A stretch of 64,000 bases of DNA from Hyalella azteca (GCF_000764305.2 NW_025944504.1:1-64000); one strand, 5' to 3'; counted from the stretch's first letter, positions 1 through 12,750 are shown. A program made the numbers and translations. The notes: generated from the sequence alone by a model not told the origin.

Positions 1-310
1 CCACAAGATTTCTATTTTTTAGGGCAGAACAGAAACTACTAGATCTAGTTTACGACAATTATCGCTGTGAGTTGGATTTCTTAGTTGATTCAAATCAAAT
101 TAATGGATTGAACAAGTTTAAATATAACAGACATTCTGTGGCATGCCGCTGGCTTAGAGGCGCCCATGCGGACTAAGTGACATACAACTTCACGTAACAG
201 TTCAGGAATGAAAATAATCACTGCTATTCCCACAAACAGTTTTTTCTCACTCATAAAAAACTCAATCATCCAGTAAATGCACATATTTCACATTTAACAC
301 TTATAAACAC

Positions 311-356
311 GGAAATAATTTGGCAGAGCTTCTCTCGTTGCCGATCCCAACTTCAA
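311..356 (-). CDS. Possible exon 4 of the PAN/fucolectin gene
   Basis: Acceptor GCGCAG, then a phase-0 frame reading LKLGSATREALPNYF, which would follow VDTQ of exon 3 and match the strand after the RF.D motif in fucolectins. A second frame (VEVGIGNERSSAKLF) is also plausible but does not fit the exon 3 phase. The donor (GTGTTT, or GTTTAT two bases on) is weak, so the end is uncertain. Confidence 0.33.
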
Positions 357-3300
357 CTGCGCGCGCATGGACTGCGTGGGTGCTGCTGGACTTGAATTTT
401 CCGGAATTAGCAGACAAGTCGATAATTTGCATGCTACGATACACATTTAACATTATATTTACTCTACAGTTTAAAGTTACAATCTCGAGCTCCTCGGTCA
501 ACGATATATTGATACTATTTTTACACGTTGAAATGAACGTGACACCCTACCCTAAAACCTTCGGATTTGGCTTCTTTGGTGTTTAGTATCATCTTAAAGC
601 TGGCATTCTGCCCTATCGAACGGTACCACTGCGATCTCTGTACGTGAATTTATACGTTCATGACGGCTCTTTAAAGGGGGCGGGTGGGGGAGTTCCTTCA
701 GTAATTAGATGGGGCGAAAATAGCTGGCCAGCACTACATATATGGTGTTCTCTGGCATCAAGGCTTAGTCACCCGCCTCGCTTCGTACGGAGAGGTGTAC
801 TGCACGTCGCTGCCACCATCCTTGAGTGGAAGCAAGCTACAGAAGCCTGTAGTTTGGTATCCATGCTACATTGAGTGCCTATTTCGAGGCGCGCGGGACT
901 TTGTCGCGCTCTCCTGAAAAGTTTAACTTATTGTCACGGAAAACCTATCTCCTCCTAGAGTTTTGAAGCTACAGCGATGAGACATATACCATTCGATTTG
1001 GAAAGATCATACCTATCGAGTAACGAAGCCCTTTTTTTAGATTTGTGCATAGTTTGGATTCAAAATGGGGGGAAGGGAGAGGGAAATCTGGAGAAAAAAT
1101 AAAATTTTTAATGCCTGTAAAGAAAACTAAGGCGAAAATTAAAAATCGAGCTTCGTTACTCGATTTGTATGGTCTTTACGAATCGAATGGTATATGTCTC
1201 ATCGCTGTAGCTTCAAAACTCTAGGAGGAGATAGATTTTTAAAGTACCCCCTTTCTTGGCCGTTTTCTATGAATTTCACGTTTTCTATGCATTTTTTTCG
1301 AAAAAATCACATGAATAAAATGTGATTCTTTTGCGGTTTTACATATATGTGTGAAGTTTCAGAAAGATCCGTCCGTAAACAAAAAAGTTTTTCGGAAGGT
1401 GGACCTCCCCCTTAATCATGACAAATATTTATGGAGTCGACTCGACTAATCGACGCGATTACTCGCCCCGTGTGTAAGCACCTTAATAGTGGAAAAGGGC
1501 CTTTATGACTCGAGCGACTGTTTGACAGAGACTGAGTTACTAAAATTATTATGTTGAACAGAGATTGATTGGCGGATTTTTATCGTCGAACGGCTTAGTA
1601 TAATAAATTGTCTCTCTTGTTAGAACATTCATGACGAAAACTGTTCGATGAGTTCATAATTACACTTGTATTTTTCGCTGTCAAAGTATTTGGATATGAA
1701 ACTTTGTTGATATGTAGTACATTTGTCCAGTTTCGGAGTATGCGGTAGTTATAGTGTTACGAATTTTTTTCTTGCTCACACTACAAACCACACGTTAGCT
1801 TTTATGCCTTCCAACGTCCCAGCACCTGAGTATCTACGAATCGGTAGTAGGCACTTCCCGCTCTAGGCAGCAGACGAACTTTGCTGACTGGAAAACAAGC
1901 TCCCAGGTCCACCATGAACCAGGCGTTGGGTGCATTTGTGGAGTGGTAATAGGTGTTGTTATCTCCATCAAGCAAGTATTCTGGAGAACTGAGAATTAGG
2001 CTGAAGGTTAGAATTTTGTAGTATTTTAAAAAAATAACTGTTAGTTGCAGCATTTAAATGAATATACGTACTCCATTTCTTTAAAATTCTATGGTTTGAA
2101 AAGGGAAATTGAGCGTAAACATTTCAATTTTACCGTCTATTTTGACGTCAATCAAAGTATACTGCCTATAATTTTAATATGTTTACATGGTATCATCAAA
2201 AATTTCTTACTACAGCGAAAATTGTGTCGCTGCTGAGACGCGTTTGCCCTGCGCCACCTCCCTGCTGCCCCTGCTGAACCTAGGCTTGAAAACGGCAGTG
2301 ACGTTCGTAGGCATGGCGCCCGTGGCAGCCAGGCACTCACCTGGTTAAATAAGATAAATATTTCACCACAGACAGTATATCATGACATAGAAAGTGTTGC
2401 TAGATGGCTTAAAACGCGGCCAAGTTCGCATACAAAAAAAAAAAGACCCACAATTCAGGTACAAAAGAATGCCCACAATTCAGGTGCATAAGGAGGCCCA
2501 CATGTTAAGGTGCACAAATGAATTTTTTTCACCTTATACAATATAATAACTAAATACCACCGTCATTAATTCGGAGGCGCAGCCGTGAACAACAAATTTA
2601 ACTCTAAAATAAGCCATGTAGCTAACACTCAGCCTCATCATGCAATAATTTTACCCAGCTTCAGAGATAAAAGCCGCAGTCTACGCTTGAACATCGTAAT
2701 CCGCACCAGTAAAACACTGCCTAAAGATAATAGCACCGTAGGTCGTCAGCCAAGGGACGCCTGTCGGTGACCACCACTGCCGTGCATCGAATGGACTATC
2801 ATGAACCCTTCCCTCCAGAACGTAGCCAATAGCACTTTTTGACTGTAACTTTATCAGCCGCAAGCCACCAGACAGATCACATCCATTGAATTAGATCAAT
2901 CAGCCCACAGGAAAGTAGCCTGACGTAGAATGGCCCAGCATCGTCTGCCAATAAGCGAAAACCACCCGGACGGAGCGCGCCGGAGCAGTCCGTATCTGTC
3001 CTGTGTGTCGAATCAGCCTACGGTCGAACGGCCACGCGTCGTACGACGATAAATTTTGGAAAAAAATATGCTATCTGAAACCTAACCCCAGATGCTGTGA
3101 ACTAAAAGTTACGCAATTAAGCGAAGCTGCGGAAGTCGCTCGTCAAATGACGATAGATTTTGGAATAGAACTATGGTTTCTGAAAACTAACCCAGGATGT
3201 TGTGAGCTAAAAGTGACCGTCTGGTGGTGCACGCCGCACGGCAGGATGCTTGCAGTTCGGGGCGCATACCGGAGGCCAGCTTTGCCAAACTTCACACCTA

Positions 3301-6300
3301 GTTCATATTCCTTTCCATAGGTAAGAACGCTAGAGTGCATAACGGCCTATGAAGTCAAGTGCTCAAAGCCATAGCGCCGGATGTCCACATAGCAGCCACA
3401 AAATAAGCTTGCCAAAGGAAAACATGGCGCATCTGGCCAAACCTCCTCTGGCCTAAACTCTTCAGGCCTAAGTTATACGAGCTGCAACCTTTCTCCACCC
3501 TAAACAAACCTGAGCGGACCTAACCTAACCTCATTGGCTGCAAGAAATTAGAAAGGCAGGCCAAGAGAGCGGGCAGAGCCGGTCATTGGCTGCAAGAAGG
3601 ATGTGAGCCGGGACAGCGTGAATAGGTTGGGCCAGAAGAGGTTAAGCCGGAGGAGGTACAGCCGGATGAGGAACTGCCATGCTTAAGCATTGGCTACGAC
3701 CTACGGCGCTATTATCTTTCGGCAGTGTGTCGCTTGTCTGGATTACGAAGTTCAAGCGTAGTCTGCGGTATGGTGAGCCTAACCTAAAGTTAATGCATGG
3801 TGAAGCTAGTCGTTGGCTCCAGGGCTTAAGAGTAAAATTTGTGGCCTACGCGGCTGCGCTCTCTGCAGTTCCACAGGCGAGCTGGGCTGGTTGGTCGCAG
3901 TCCGTTGTCCGCTAGTTACAGTTCGAGCTAAAGTCAGGGTATGAAGTGATGATTCGATGCAACGTTCAACGGTGGACAACCATTACTCTCTGGGCTGTTC
4001 GCTTCAGAATATGGTGGCGTAAAGCTCCTAATATTTAAAGCAAGATGATGTCATGGGCTGGTTACTGACGACAGGGTTAATACGCGGCTGATTGGTGGTC
4101 GTCCGGAAATATGCTAGGCGTTCCTTTCAGGGCTGATTGGTGCACAAATTTGGTGGTGCACGGCTGCGTTCCCGTCAGCCAAAACTTCAGCATGCTCGCT
4201 CATAAGCAGTCAGTTCTACATCCGGCCTCACCTACTATGGCCTAACCTATTTACACTGCTCCGATTTACAACCTTCTTGCAGCCAATGACTGTTGCAACG
4301 AATGACTGCAAGAAATGTTGAAAATGTTGCAACGCGTGTGAATGAAATCTTGCAACGTGTGTAGGTTAGGCCAGAAGATGTTAGTCCGGAATAGGTTTGG
4401 CCAGATTCAGTATGATCACGCTTAACTTGGGACTTGTGCATGCTTAAGCGGTGGCTGTGGACATAAGGTGGTGTGGCTTTGAGAACTAGACTTCATAGGC
4501 TTCTATTCCCTCTAGCGTTCTTACCAACGGAAAGGAATATGATTAAAATGTGAAGTTGGGCGAAGTTGGCCTCCGGCACGCGCCCCATAAAATTTTGCCA
4601 GACAATCTAATTGAAAAAACAGAATGTGGCAACCATGCATAGAAACATCGGCGTTTAAGGTAAGGTCATGTTGGCATGTGGCCGATTCTGATAATGCTTC
4701 GACTTATATCTTAGAGCTGAGGAACGGTTTTTGGACTTATCTCTTGGAGCTGAGGATTAGTTTTTTGACCAGATCGATTCAAAACTGAAGTTGAAGCTAA
4801 GTATGTGCTGAATTTCCACCAATTTATGAGGTGAGAGACGTTTCTGCATGGCTTCATAAGTGCTTCATATCTGCATAGCTTCATAAGTGCTTCATATCTG
4901 CAAAGCTTCATAAATGCTTAATATCGGCATAGCTTTAGGCTACGTGCGAACAACCTAGCATCGAAATACATATAATCTCTTTCTGCCTCAATAATTATTT
5001 GAAGAAGATGCGCTTGAAAAACAATTGATGACTGAAAATTTATGACAAGACATTTTTCATTTTTTCGTTTAGTTTGTAATTTTGACACAACATTTGAAGC
5101 TACTAATTGCATATATAGATAAATAACTTATGATAAGATTATGTTTCACAAATCGGATGACATTTCTGTCATTGCAACTACCACAATTTGATTTCAACGC
5201 GTACACTAATAATAGAATTTGCTCGATCGATAAAACAGGCAGGAATGCGGAAAAACACAAAAAAGTTAAAGTTACACGTGAAATATGTTTAAAAATTCTT
5301 TATAGGGACTGGAAAATATTCCGCTTTAAACCCTGACACTTATTTTTTAGATTTTTATTAAGCATTCCGACATGACACATCCTAGAGTGGGACATCTTGG
5401 AAATTTCTGCGCAAATCCATGGTTTGTTATTTTACCACAGACCAGAAAATCAAGTTGGGACTTGGATTGAAGCTCAAGTGAGCAAGAAAAATTTTAGAAC
5501 TCGAGGAACCGGAGTCGCAAATTAAGGGGAGCATGTCGGTCAAAAAAATTTTAATTACGGACGGATCATTATGAAACATGGTACACATATGTAAAATATC
5601 AATGCATGACTTTTTGTTCATGTAAATTTTTCGAAAAAAATTAAGAAAAAACTTGAAATTCATAGAAAATGGCAAAAAAGGGGGTACTGTATAAATCTAT
5701 CTCCTCCTAGGATTTTCATGCTACAACATCGAGAGACATATCATTCGATGTGTAAAGACCATATCTCCAGAGCAACCTTTCCTTTTTTTTAATTATTTCT
5801 ATTTTTCTCAATTTTTACCCATCCACCCCATTTTTCAATATATTATCGAAACAAAATACAAATAAAGAAAATTGCCGGATGATCTATAGAGATTTTATTT
5901 ACGAATCGAGTGGTATATCTCTCAATGCTGTAGCTTGAAAATCATAGGAGATGACATATTTTTGTTCACTAAGGTTCGCAATAGGCTCCGCGACTCCGAG
6001 ATTCGCACGCTAAAATTTCCATCACGGCATATTTTGGAAATTTTAGTTGTTCAGGGGAGCCAAATAAGTAAAATTTATTGAAAAAAATGTATATACCAAA
6101 AAGATGCTTGATATGGTAGCCCAAGCTTTCCCCGTGCCAATTGGTTACATTTAAGGTACGAACACGTGTCTTTAGTCTTATTCCTGTCCAGTTTAACGTG
6201 AATAATAAGCTATAAATGTGATTTTTTACATTAATACAAATAAAAAAATGTTCATTGTATCTAAGTTCAAAACGGCCTAACCAAAAAAACATTGCATGTA

Positions 6301-8824
6301 CATCCGTGGTATTTGCTTTCCTGAACGCGCATCGTTTTACCTTTCAAACAAGTGCAAACACTTCGCAATTAATGCGAATAATGATCTATAAATAACAATT
6401 TTAAATGAAAATTTTTAAATAATGTTATATTTAATGGTCATTTATAAAAGTTCAAAACAGCCTTACGCAACAATTATTGCATGTACATTCTTGGTATTTG
6501 CTTTGTTGAACGCGTCTTGTTTGTAGCTTTCAAACGAGTTCTAACACTTTGCAATTAACGAGACTAATGATCTATAAATACAGATTTAATTTATAGAAAT
6601 CTTAGTACATATTGCTAAAAAATATTCATTTTATATTTTTTTGGAATTGCTTTTCGCATAAACTAACGAAACGCACATACATGCGATTTGTTGCGTTATA
6701 AGGTCCGTTTACACTAGGGGTAACGATATGGGCGGTGAGGCGCTTGCTGCAGCGCCTAACCGCCCACAACCGTTCACACTTATTTTTGTACGCAGTAGCT
6801 CGAGACCGCGCGCTTTGATGATTAGTTGCCAGTTAGAGGCCCGTTTACCTTAGGCCCCTTTCACACAGGGGGGAAATCCCGCCGGCGTGAAAAAAACCGC
6901 CGCGAGGTTTTTTTCTCGCCGGCATCTAAACCGCCGGCATCTTATCTTCAAAGCTGGAGACCTCGCGCTTTGAAGATTAGATGCCAGTTAGACGTCAGTG
7001 GAGATGGATATAACCGAATTGGAGCTCTGGACCATTGTTGTCGGGTGTGCTGCTGTTAGGATTTACACAAACACAATTTACACAATTATATTTTCAAAGA
7101 ATTATCAGTTGCGAATGCATCAGACTTTCAAAATTATACTAGACTGCCAGTGGACTTGTTTGACTGTCTGCTAAAGCAGGATGATGGAATTCAGGACAGT
7201 CTCCAGAAGCAGGATGATGGAATTCATATGCAATGAAATTCATTTCACGATGCAATTGCGAACGCATGCGTATGAATTTTCTTACGAACCTCGTCAATGG
7301 TGACTTGTACACAAAATTTCTTAAAACTCCGACTATTTTCACCAGGGCTTTTGTTCTTTTGCATTTCGGCTTTTATACTACTTTGACTGAACTCTCTACA
7401 GGCATTCATGCTCTCTACAAAGATCAATTAGCCTCTTTAACTATAGAGAACGAATCCAAACGAGTGAGGCGTTAGTTGCCATTATGAAGGACCAGCGAAA
7501 ACAAACAACCTCACTAGACCATGGACAGCCGTCCACTGAGTGCGGCGCTTGTGTTGCATGAGGCAGGGCGACTGAGAATCGCTAGCTCGTCAATCGCTTC
7601 GTTCCCCACAAGAAGCGCACGTATATAGACGCTGCACAGAGGGGCGGTGAGGCGCTTGACGCCCGTGTGTTGCCCCTAGTGTGAACGGGCCTTTTAGACG
7701 CGCTTTTTCAATTTTCAGCAGCTAAAAAATGAGCCTAGAAACCAGAAAAGCCAAAATTTTCGATTTTTGACCGACATGTAAGCTCCCCTTGATCTTGGAA
7801 GGCCATATTTAATATAATGCTTGCTAACACTCGAAATGTGACATTTAAACAGTTGAAATGAGTATGAATGACAACTTCAGGGGAATTATTTTACTTACTA
7901 TTTTACGCCTCAAAAGTTCATGCTCAGGCTTATGCGTGTCCTCGAGATAAGCCCCTATATAATGAAGTTGAAAAGTATTAAAATTATATTTCCCAATGAC
8001 TAGGGCAAGTAAATTAGCACCTATATCATTAGCTTGCTTAAATCTCAAATTATCCATGAATTCAAGATCATAAAAAGCAACAAATAAATTCACTATTAAC
8101 AAATTATAACAACAAATAAATTCACTTTCTATTCATAACAATGGGGGACCAGGCTTCATCATCACTTCAATCAACAGCTTTAATAAAATTATCGATAGAA
8201 TATAATTTGGCCCTATCGATAGAAACTATATGATACTTGAGGACAAATCTAAATCAAAGATAGTGATGACAATGGTGAGCAGGATATCGTCTTTTGTTGT
8301 CATCTCATTAATTTAGTCTATCAAATACACCACTTCTACTTCAATTGCCACCTTCTTAAACCTCATCGAAATTTCAAATTGGATGTAGATTTTTTTTCTG
8401 TTAACTTTTAAGTTAATTTAATATGTATTCGCATAATTACCGCTTAATATTACCGCTTAATATATAAACGGGCATTTTTAGGCACATAAATTTCGTTGGG
8501 CACCCTCTATCCCATGTAGACACCTTCGCTGTGCTGAGAAAATCTCTTATAATAATCTATCCAACATTGTTTCTTCAACAAAATTGAAAATATTCCTATA
8601 GCATCATATTATTCCCTTCACTAACCATTTTCGTAGCTGAAGATATCGCCGCCATTCTTCTGACAGAACAATGAGCACAATACAATGTTCGTGAAGAATG
8701 CCCTGCGTGCAGCGCTGCAGCCTGAGAAACAATTGTTGATGAACGTCGCGGTGTCGTTGGGGACCCGCGCATACATCACCGCTTGCGCTGCTCCGAAGAC
8801 GGTCATCAGAAGTTTGGTCTTCAT
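311..8824 (-). CDS. Secreted PAN-like + fucolectin (F5/8C) domain protein, 3'-partial
   Basis: Minus-strand gene assembled by hand from exons 8824-8626, 2340-2214, 1988-1826 and tentatively 356-311; it continues beyond the left edge. The first three exons join with matching phases (1, then 2, then 0) at GT-AG borders. The product starts with a hydrophobic N-terminus (MKTKLLMTVFGAAQA), followed by a cysteine-bearing stretch ending CSLFCQKNGGDIFSYENG, which resembles PAN/apple-like segments that precede lectin domains in arthropod proteins. It then enters an F5/8C or fucolectin fold: AQGKRVSAATQF, then YLLDGDNNTYYHS, then WFMVDLG, then VSKVRLLPRAG and YYRFVDTQ. These are the usual landmarks of sugar-binding fucolectin-type domains. 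Function as a secreted carbohydrate-binding protein is inferred from the fold. No transcript evidence is available. Confidence 0.55.
945..1234. repeat. Foldback element, family A copy 1
   Basis: Long inverted repeat: the arm at 945-998 (starts CTATCTCCTCCTAG) is repeated almost perfectly as its reverse complement at 1181-1234, and a weaker match extends each arm to about 90 bases. The spacer is AT-rich with a short purine-rich stretch. A related tail with ACGGACGGATC-like sequence follows to about 1420. A second copy lies at 5690-5970. It looks like a non-autonomous foldback DNA transposon. Confidence 0.75.
1826..1988 (-). CDS. Exon 3 of the PAN/fucolectin gene (core of fucolectin domain)
   Basis: Acceptor CTCAG, donor CAG followed by GTGCTG. 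It encodes SPEYLLDGDNNTYYHS, then NAWFMVDLG and VSKVRLLPRAG, then YYRFVDTQ. DGD, the HS pair, W..VDLG and V..VRLL.R are hallmark positions of fucolectin-like F5/8C domains. This is the best-supported exon of the gene. Confidence 0.65.
2214..2340 (-). CDS. Exon 2 of the PAN/fucolectin gene (start of fucolectin domain)
   Basis: Acceptor CAG at 2343-2341; the exon opens GT GAG TGC, completing the glycine begun in exon 1. It encodes ECLAATGAMPTNVTAVF and then EVAQGKRVSAATQFS, the usual opening strand of F5/8C and fucolectin domains. It ends in phase 2 at a GTAGTA donor. Phase agreement with both neighbouring exons is the main support. Confidence 0.55.
2570..4620. repeat. Nested inverted-repeat island
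   Basis: Two interleaved inverted repeats. Sequence at about 3240-3400 (containing GTAAGAACGCTAGAG) returns reverse-complemented at about 4440-4590. Sequence at about 2660-2760 (containing GTCTACGCTTGAAC) returns reverse-complemented at about 3690-3775. A further CCTAACCTAACC-rich stretch lies between. This is consistent with nested foldback or TIR elements. Short open frames here have no recognisable product. Confidence 0.6.
4843..4932. repeat. 27-bp tandem repeat
   Basis: About three and a half copies of a roughly 27-bp unit built on CTTCATAAGTGCTTCATATC, diverging at the right edge. Confidence 0.8.
5690..5970. repeat. Foldback element, family A copy 2
   Basis: CTATCTCCTCCTAGGATTTT near 5698 and its degenerate inverse near 5955 match the arms of the copy at 945-1234. 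Flanking A/T-rich sequence with ACGGACGGATC is also shared, in the opposite orientation to copy 1. It is more diverged than copy 1. Confidence 0.65.
6699..7693 (+). mobile_element. PIF/Harbinger-derived deletion element
   Basis: Terminal inverted repeats AAGGTCCGTTTACACTAGGG (left) and AAGGCCCGTTCACACTAGGG (right, reverse complement), with TTA immediately outside each end (6696-6698 and 7694-7696), as expected of Harbinger targets. Inside, near 6998, a frame begins MDITELELWTIVVG, and in another frame near 7117 reads DFQNYTRLPVDLFDCLLKQ, resembling the N-terminus of Harbinger transposases (NYxRM..E.FD.LL). The catalytic DDE part is absent and the frame is broken. A GGCCCCTTTCACACAGGGG segment at about 6852 suggests another nested terminus. 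Confidence 0.6.
8626..8824 (-). CDS. Exon 1 of the PAN/fucolectin gene (signal peptide, PAN-like segment)
   Basis: ATG at 8824-8822 opens a 66-codon frame ending in a phase-1 donor (AATG then GTTAGT). A longer upstream extension of the open frame exists, but its residues lack coding character, so the internal Met followed by KTKLLMTVF was chosen. The segment has a short hydrophobic start and several cysteines (NNC, GCS, LCSLFC) typical of a PAN/apple-like module. The plus-strand open frame over the same bases is a shadow. Confidence 0.55.
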
Positions 8825-11800
8825 GTTGTCTATTATAAAAATTTGCCCGGGATTGTATAATGACACTACAATAAAGTATCTGATATAATAACCATGGAAA
8901 AAGTTATAATTGGATTTTTCCGCGTCCGCGAAAGCAATAAGAGTTTTTCCCGGATTTCCCAAGATTCTACACTAGTTTTTCAACGCGTAAAAGTGGGGGA
9001 AAGCCTCATCTTGTACTGCTTTGTGCTAGTATTGTTTGCCCTGTGCTCAACGCTTTTAAATTTAGATAGTGAGTAGCCGCTTCATTTAAAAGGGAAGATT
9101 CGATAAATGTAATGACGAATATTTTCCATAAATGACATCTGTGTACATTTAATTGACTTTGCATCTCATAATATCCTAAACAATTAAATCAACAGCACAA
9201 CTGATTTGTCTGAAATAAAACGTGGCTTTAACCTTTAAGAGAACGTTCGTAGAAATGTAAAAACATTTCATTTTTACCTCTATATAGAACTAGAAAATAT
9301 GACAAGCTTTGAGCCATCTTCACGTAGCTTCGGCAGTAAACGAAGGTGCGGCTTTTAACGCGGATAATTTAAGTTCATGTACTTAATCGATTGCCCACTA
9401 AAGGGTCAACTTCCATCTAAGAGTAGATCACATGCGGTCGACTATCAATGCACAAATTTCACATTCGGTTATATGGCACCATCACATCTTCTCCACATTC
9501 AAAACCCAACATTGTACACTGCATATCATCCTTACGTATCAGCAACAAGACACATGAGTCTCGGACGTGGCACCAGCTCAAATGTCAAAAATTGGTGACT
9601 TGACTGGAAGTGAACGGCCCTTTGTTCTGATTGGTCGAGATTTCTTGTTGTAAAACAAAGGAACTTGGCAATGATACAGAATGCGATACATTGGCATGGC
9701 AACTCCAAACTTTTAATGACAATACGTACGCAGATGCTCATCCACGAACCTTAGCTGAGTTGAGTTAACCCTCAAACTACTAACTTATCAATGCTTAATC
9801 AGTAAATTCGATAAACTAAAGCATGTTGAGTATAATCAACGCACACAACCTGGTCGTTTGACGACGAACAATTGAAGTTTGATCGAAGAAAACTTGATAA
9901 GCCGAACAGGCGCTGACATGATCATCCCGTGCATAAATAATTCTGTAATTACCAGACTTTCTCATTGATAGTCGAGGCTTCCGTGAAGACTTCGGTTCAG
10001 GAAAATACGTTTTTCTTTGCATGCAAATTGTCGCTGCTAACTGCAAATGAGGTCCAGCCGGACAAAGCAATTGGAAATGCCTAGAAAATGCACGAACTCG
10101 ATCACCCGGGACATGCAATATAAGGTAGGAAGAACTACGTTATATTAAGCGTGATAATAAATTGATTTGCAATAAAATGTAAAGCCAGTTCATTGCGTGC
10201 ATTTTATGGCAATATCATATCCAGTATATTAGTTTTAGTTCTTTTCTGAAGGAAGAGATTTCTGTCTCTCCCCGTAATTCTCTATAAATACTCTAGTTGT
10301 AAACAATTAATTTTTAAATTCATAATTGAAAATATATCTGGTTCTAAAATTATTTCCAAATTTTCTGCAATAATCTTTTAGTTCTATACACCATTTTCAT
10401 TTGATCTAGCCTTATTCTACACCTGTATTAATCTCGAAGCATTTCGTATTTTGAATAATCGTTTCATATACAGTTAAATGAAATCTTTGCTTAGGCAACA
10501 ACTCAAAGAAAAATAATCGGTAATCTTTTTAAATGTTTGTGCTGTTCAAATTCGTGAAGTACGAATACATAGCGACGATATCTGCCGTACAGAGGAAAAG
10601 ATAATGTATGACAATAACATTTGAGGTAACAAGGGATTTTGAAATACATAATGGCATTCCAAAAATATGGAAAAACATATTTTCGAGGGAAAGATAATCC
10701 CAGTCCAACCCTCACATCGATCAAGGCTATATAGAAGCTAATTGGGATGTTGATCCGGTGTGGTTGTAAGCTTAACGACAAAGCGATATTAAAACCAAGG
10801 AATTTAAAAGCATTTTTAAATTCCTTGTTTTAGTTTTTCAGCCATAAATGTTTCAGATTTACTTATTTTATTAACGAGGCTACGGTCAACTTCAAGGGTC
10901 TCTTCTCTACTGAAAATTTCTGCATGTTTCGCAAGGAATTTCTTGTCTAGTCGCGCGCGTATGCCACGACGATGCGCAGAATGGTGGAACGATGGTCCTG
11001 CTCTCGGTCTAATATCTTACAAATCTTAATTTGTTCCCGTCATCAAGAATTGTAATTTTTAATGCAACGAAACAAATAACAGTCATATAAGAGCCTGGTG
11101 TAGGGAGACATTTAAAATATCAGTCTATATCGCTAAAATATCAGTCGCCTCATCAGTCTCTATCGGTTTGCGGGCGTTTTTTGGGTCATGGTACGATTTA
11201 TTGACCTTGTTTCGAGTAAATATATCAAGATGGACATATTTTGCAACTTATAGGGGATGCTTCGTTATCTCAAAAGTATAAAGTTGTACAATTTATTGAT
11301 ATCCTGCCACAAAGTTCCTGGCCCCATTGAAACAAATGTTTCTGAACGATTATTCCTCGCAAATTATCGTCAAACGTTTTTCCTACAAAGAAGCTAAAAG
11401 TCTAGTTTCTCTGTGAGTTTATTTTCTGAACGCATGTTCAATCAACGTACGTTGAGCTTTAATATTTCAATATGGTGACAGAGTAATTATGTGTGAATTG
11501 AACGTCGGAATATTACACTGAATGTGTTCAAATTATAGGGTGTTTTCCTGACTATAAAGATATGGAACATCAATCATTCCAAAAAGAAAAAAATGTCCAA
11601 TGGCAATTTATGAATTGATTTGTTCTCTATATTAAATTGTATATATGAACTTGTCTAACTATAATGCGTATCAATCATTATTTATCGTAATTTGAATTGT
11701 GCATCGATCGAACATTAATTATATAAGTTGATTGATGTAGGAGTGCCGTAATTACCGGTTATATTAATGGAATGCTTATTATGGTCCATGGTTTGCATTT

Positions 11801-12650
11801 AAAAATTTGAGAGTTGAAAATTGAACGCAGATGCTGAAAGCTGCTATGAAAGATGTCAGTTATTGCCGTTTATGCTGTACACTTCCTTTTTATTCTATAA
11901 TTTTATCTTTTTCGTCTGAAAATTAGTAACGAAAGTAACTTGGCTTGAACTTGGCTACAATATCTTCTAGACACTATAGTTGACTAGCAGACGAGATTTG
12001 ATTTTGTAGTTAAATTTCAGGAGCAAATTCCGTAGACTTAAGATTTTTTATACATTATCGAGTATCCCAGAGACAGCTTACTTAAAATCTACTATACTCG
12101 AACATTTTTATTCCTCAACTATTCCTTAAAACGTAACAATTTGATTGGCGGCTGGCAATTGCCCCTACACGGAAGCCATTATTACAGGTTATCAGCATTT
12201 GCTCAGTTAGCACATAAAATGCTTGCCAAAGATGTGCTTACGGTTGCAAAGTTTTAGGCCTAAAGGACTAAAATAAGTTGCAAACAGCAGCCTACAGAAC
12301 GCGTCCCGCTCATTATAAATACTTCCTATGATTCCCTTAATTTTTGGTAGCCAAGTTACAGGCTCGAGGGTGAGAGGAGGCGTCCAGGGCGAGGAATCCA
12401 AGATGTTGGCCTGTCGTTGGTAAGGAAAAACTAACACCAGCTCTACAACTAAAGACTAAATATGACATTCACATTTTTCATAGTGATTCATCAATTTTTT
12501 GTTTTAACTTTCAATTTATGTTTCTTTCAAATAATTCTTTCAGGTCACCCTCGCTTTTGGAGCTGGCTAGTAGCTAAACTACATGTGAAATTAATCCATA
12601 ATTTATTAGGTGATGTTACGCAATTCAAATAGAAGTTTCAACTTTCTAGC
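8825..12650. other. Gene-poor AT-rich interval
   Basis: No exon with convincing family similarity and bordering splice sites was seen. Several short open frames occur on both strands but lack coding character. Upstream regulatory sequence of the fucolectin gene would lie at the left end; no TATA box or other site could be assigned with confidence. Confidence 0.5.
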
Positions 12651-12654
12651 TCTA

Positions 12655-12750
12655 GGGACAGTTTGGTGTAGTGGTTAAAGGCGTCGGCTTGGGCTAGTAG
12701 GATGGATCTGAAGGTCGAGGGTTCGAATCCCGGGCTGGGACTTCTGACGA
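12655..12750 (+). mobile_element. tRNA-derived SINE head
   Basis: A-box-like TGGTGTAGTGGTTAAAGGC at 12664 and a B-box GGTTCGAATCCC at 12719-12730 mark a tRNA-like RNA polymerase III promoter. The spacing and long middle do not fold as a clean cloverleaf and there is no CCA-compatible acceptor stem, so a SINE head is preferred over a functional tRNA gene. Confidence 0.6.

Larger units (their letters stand above)
5524..7790. mobile_element. Composite DNA element with AAGGGGAGC... termini
   Basis: AAGGGGAGCATGTCGGTC at 5524 is mirrored as its reverse complement at 7764-7790 (right copy with a 4-base insertion). The same terminus recurs at 53812. The interval holds a second copy of foldback family A and a nested Harbinger-derived element. 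No intact transposase frame is present. Confidence 0.5.

Noticed and set aside
1816..1988. Longer version of fucolectin exon 3 ending at GGGAC followed by GTTGGA
   Set aside because: It would allow the VEVGIGN frame of exon 4 but inserts residues in the conserved FVDTQ region; the CAG-GTGCTG donor fits family spacing better.
8685..8888. Plus-strand frame over the lectin-gene start exon
   Set aside because: Antisense shadow of exon 1, no coding features of its own.
12655..12750. Functional tRNA gene
   Set aside because: A- and B-box are present but the arms do not make a normal cloverleaf and the sequence continues into a SINE-like body, so a SINE head is preferred.
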